Assembly (NCBI RefSeq): GCF_030009775.1
Contig: NZ_JASCTH010000011.1
Coordinates: forward strand, 124,001 to 188,000
From: Actinoplanes sandaracinus
Lineage (GTDB): Bacteria; Actinomycetota; Actinomycetes; Mycobacteriales; Micromonosporaceae
Direction: 5' to 3'
DNA length: 64,000 bases
In this document: one piece after another, positions 63,948-64,000 of the stretch
How positions within the stretch are numbered: the first letter of the stretch is position 1
Layout of the letters: each line of letters begins with the position of its first letter
The notes under the pieces: generated by a model
What the model was told of the DNA's origin: nothing
The model's input: only the letters and a program-made list of their open reading frames with translations
The model's database searches: none
Position numbers and translations under genes: made by a program

Positions 63948-64000
63948 TTAGTCCCAGTTCAGGCCGCCACGCCGCCACACGTACGCGTAGGCGATGAAGA
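63948..64000 (-). CDS. nuoA: NADH-quinone oxidoreductase subunit A, 3' end only
   Basis: The last 17 codons read IAYAYVWRRGGLNWD then TAA, the usual NuoA end; the rest is outside the window. The position before nuoB supports it. Confidence 0.85.
   Translation of the reverse strand, partial: FIAYAYVWRRGGLNWD

Overview
The window is high-GC actinobacterial DNA, most likely chromosomal and from Actinoplanes or a close relative in Micromonosporaceae. The evidence is GC-rich third codon positions, a Lys/Ala-tailed topoisomerase I, a BldG-type regulator, a thymidylate kinase fused to an MFS permease, the actinobacterial helicase/secretion Tad neighbourhood, WXG100/EccE type VII secretion proteins and a full-order nuo operon. 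I see no tRNA, rRNA, CRISPR array, insertion sequence or prophage. The taxonomy is inferred from gene content, not from a marker search.

Layout. 1-1143 is the 3' end of an SGNH hydrolase. 1121-3193 (-) is the MFS-thymidylate kinase fusion. 3335-6651 holds a PLP amino-acid deaminase/aldolase, a TetR regulator and an FAD sugar-lactone/alditol oxidase. 6707-11107 (-) carries topA, a conserved unknown and a lipoprotein. 11268-13679 (-) is the proton-pumping pyrophosphatase hppA. 14063-14856 (-) is bldG with its anti-sigma partner. 14970-17291 is a MrfA-like helicase and 17335-18675 an acyltransferase.

18530-23384 (-) is a tightly overlapped Tad/Flp secretion operon (CpaE, TadA, TadB, a 62-residue ORF, TadC, a DUF4244 pilin and two TadE-like proteins). 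23567-28921 contains a second STAS protein, a HAD phosphatase, a PH-domain protein, a degenerate Fic-like protein and acetyl-CoA synthetase. 29153-35662 is a secretome stretch: an M6 metalloprotease, a lipoprotein, a nucleophile-less alpha/beta hydrolase and a rhamnogalacturonan lyase.

35991-42352 is a type VII secretion (ESX) satellite. It has two WXG100 proteins, a 1006-residue SseB-domain protein with a very long Pro/Ala linker, a small gene overlapping its 3' end, and a divergent eccE. Two exact DnaA boxes lie in the eccE promoter region. 42416-46756 holds a holin-like membrane protein, RarD, a zinc-finger anti-sigma factor, an IclR regulator and an MFS permease. 46734-64000 (-) is the complex I operon nuoA-N (nuoA cut by the window end), followed by a long-chain polyprenyl diphosphate synthase that probably makes the menaquinone side chain.

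The most interesting candidate is the 35991-40302 module, which looks like an ESX-associated effector-like protein with a possible cognate partner; this is inference, not proof. Other points of note are the 62-residue ORF inside the Tad operon, the Fic-like protein that keeps an inhibitory motif but has lost its catalytic motif, the hydrolase lacking its nucleophile, an Asn-to-Arg change in the N-box of the BldG partner, and a recurrent TANNNT hexamer 7-10 nt before start codons, which suggests many leaderless mRNAs.
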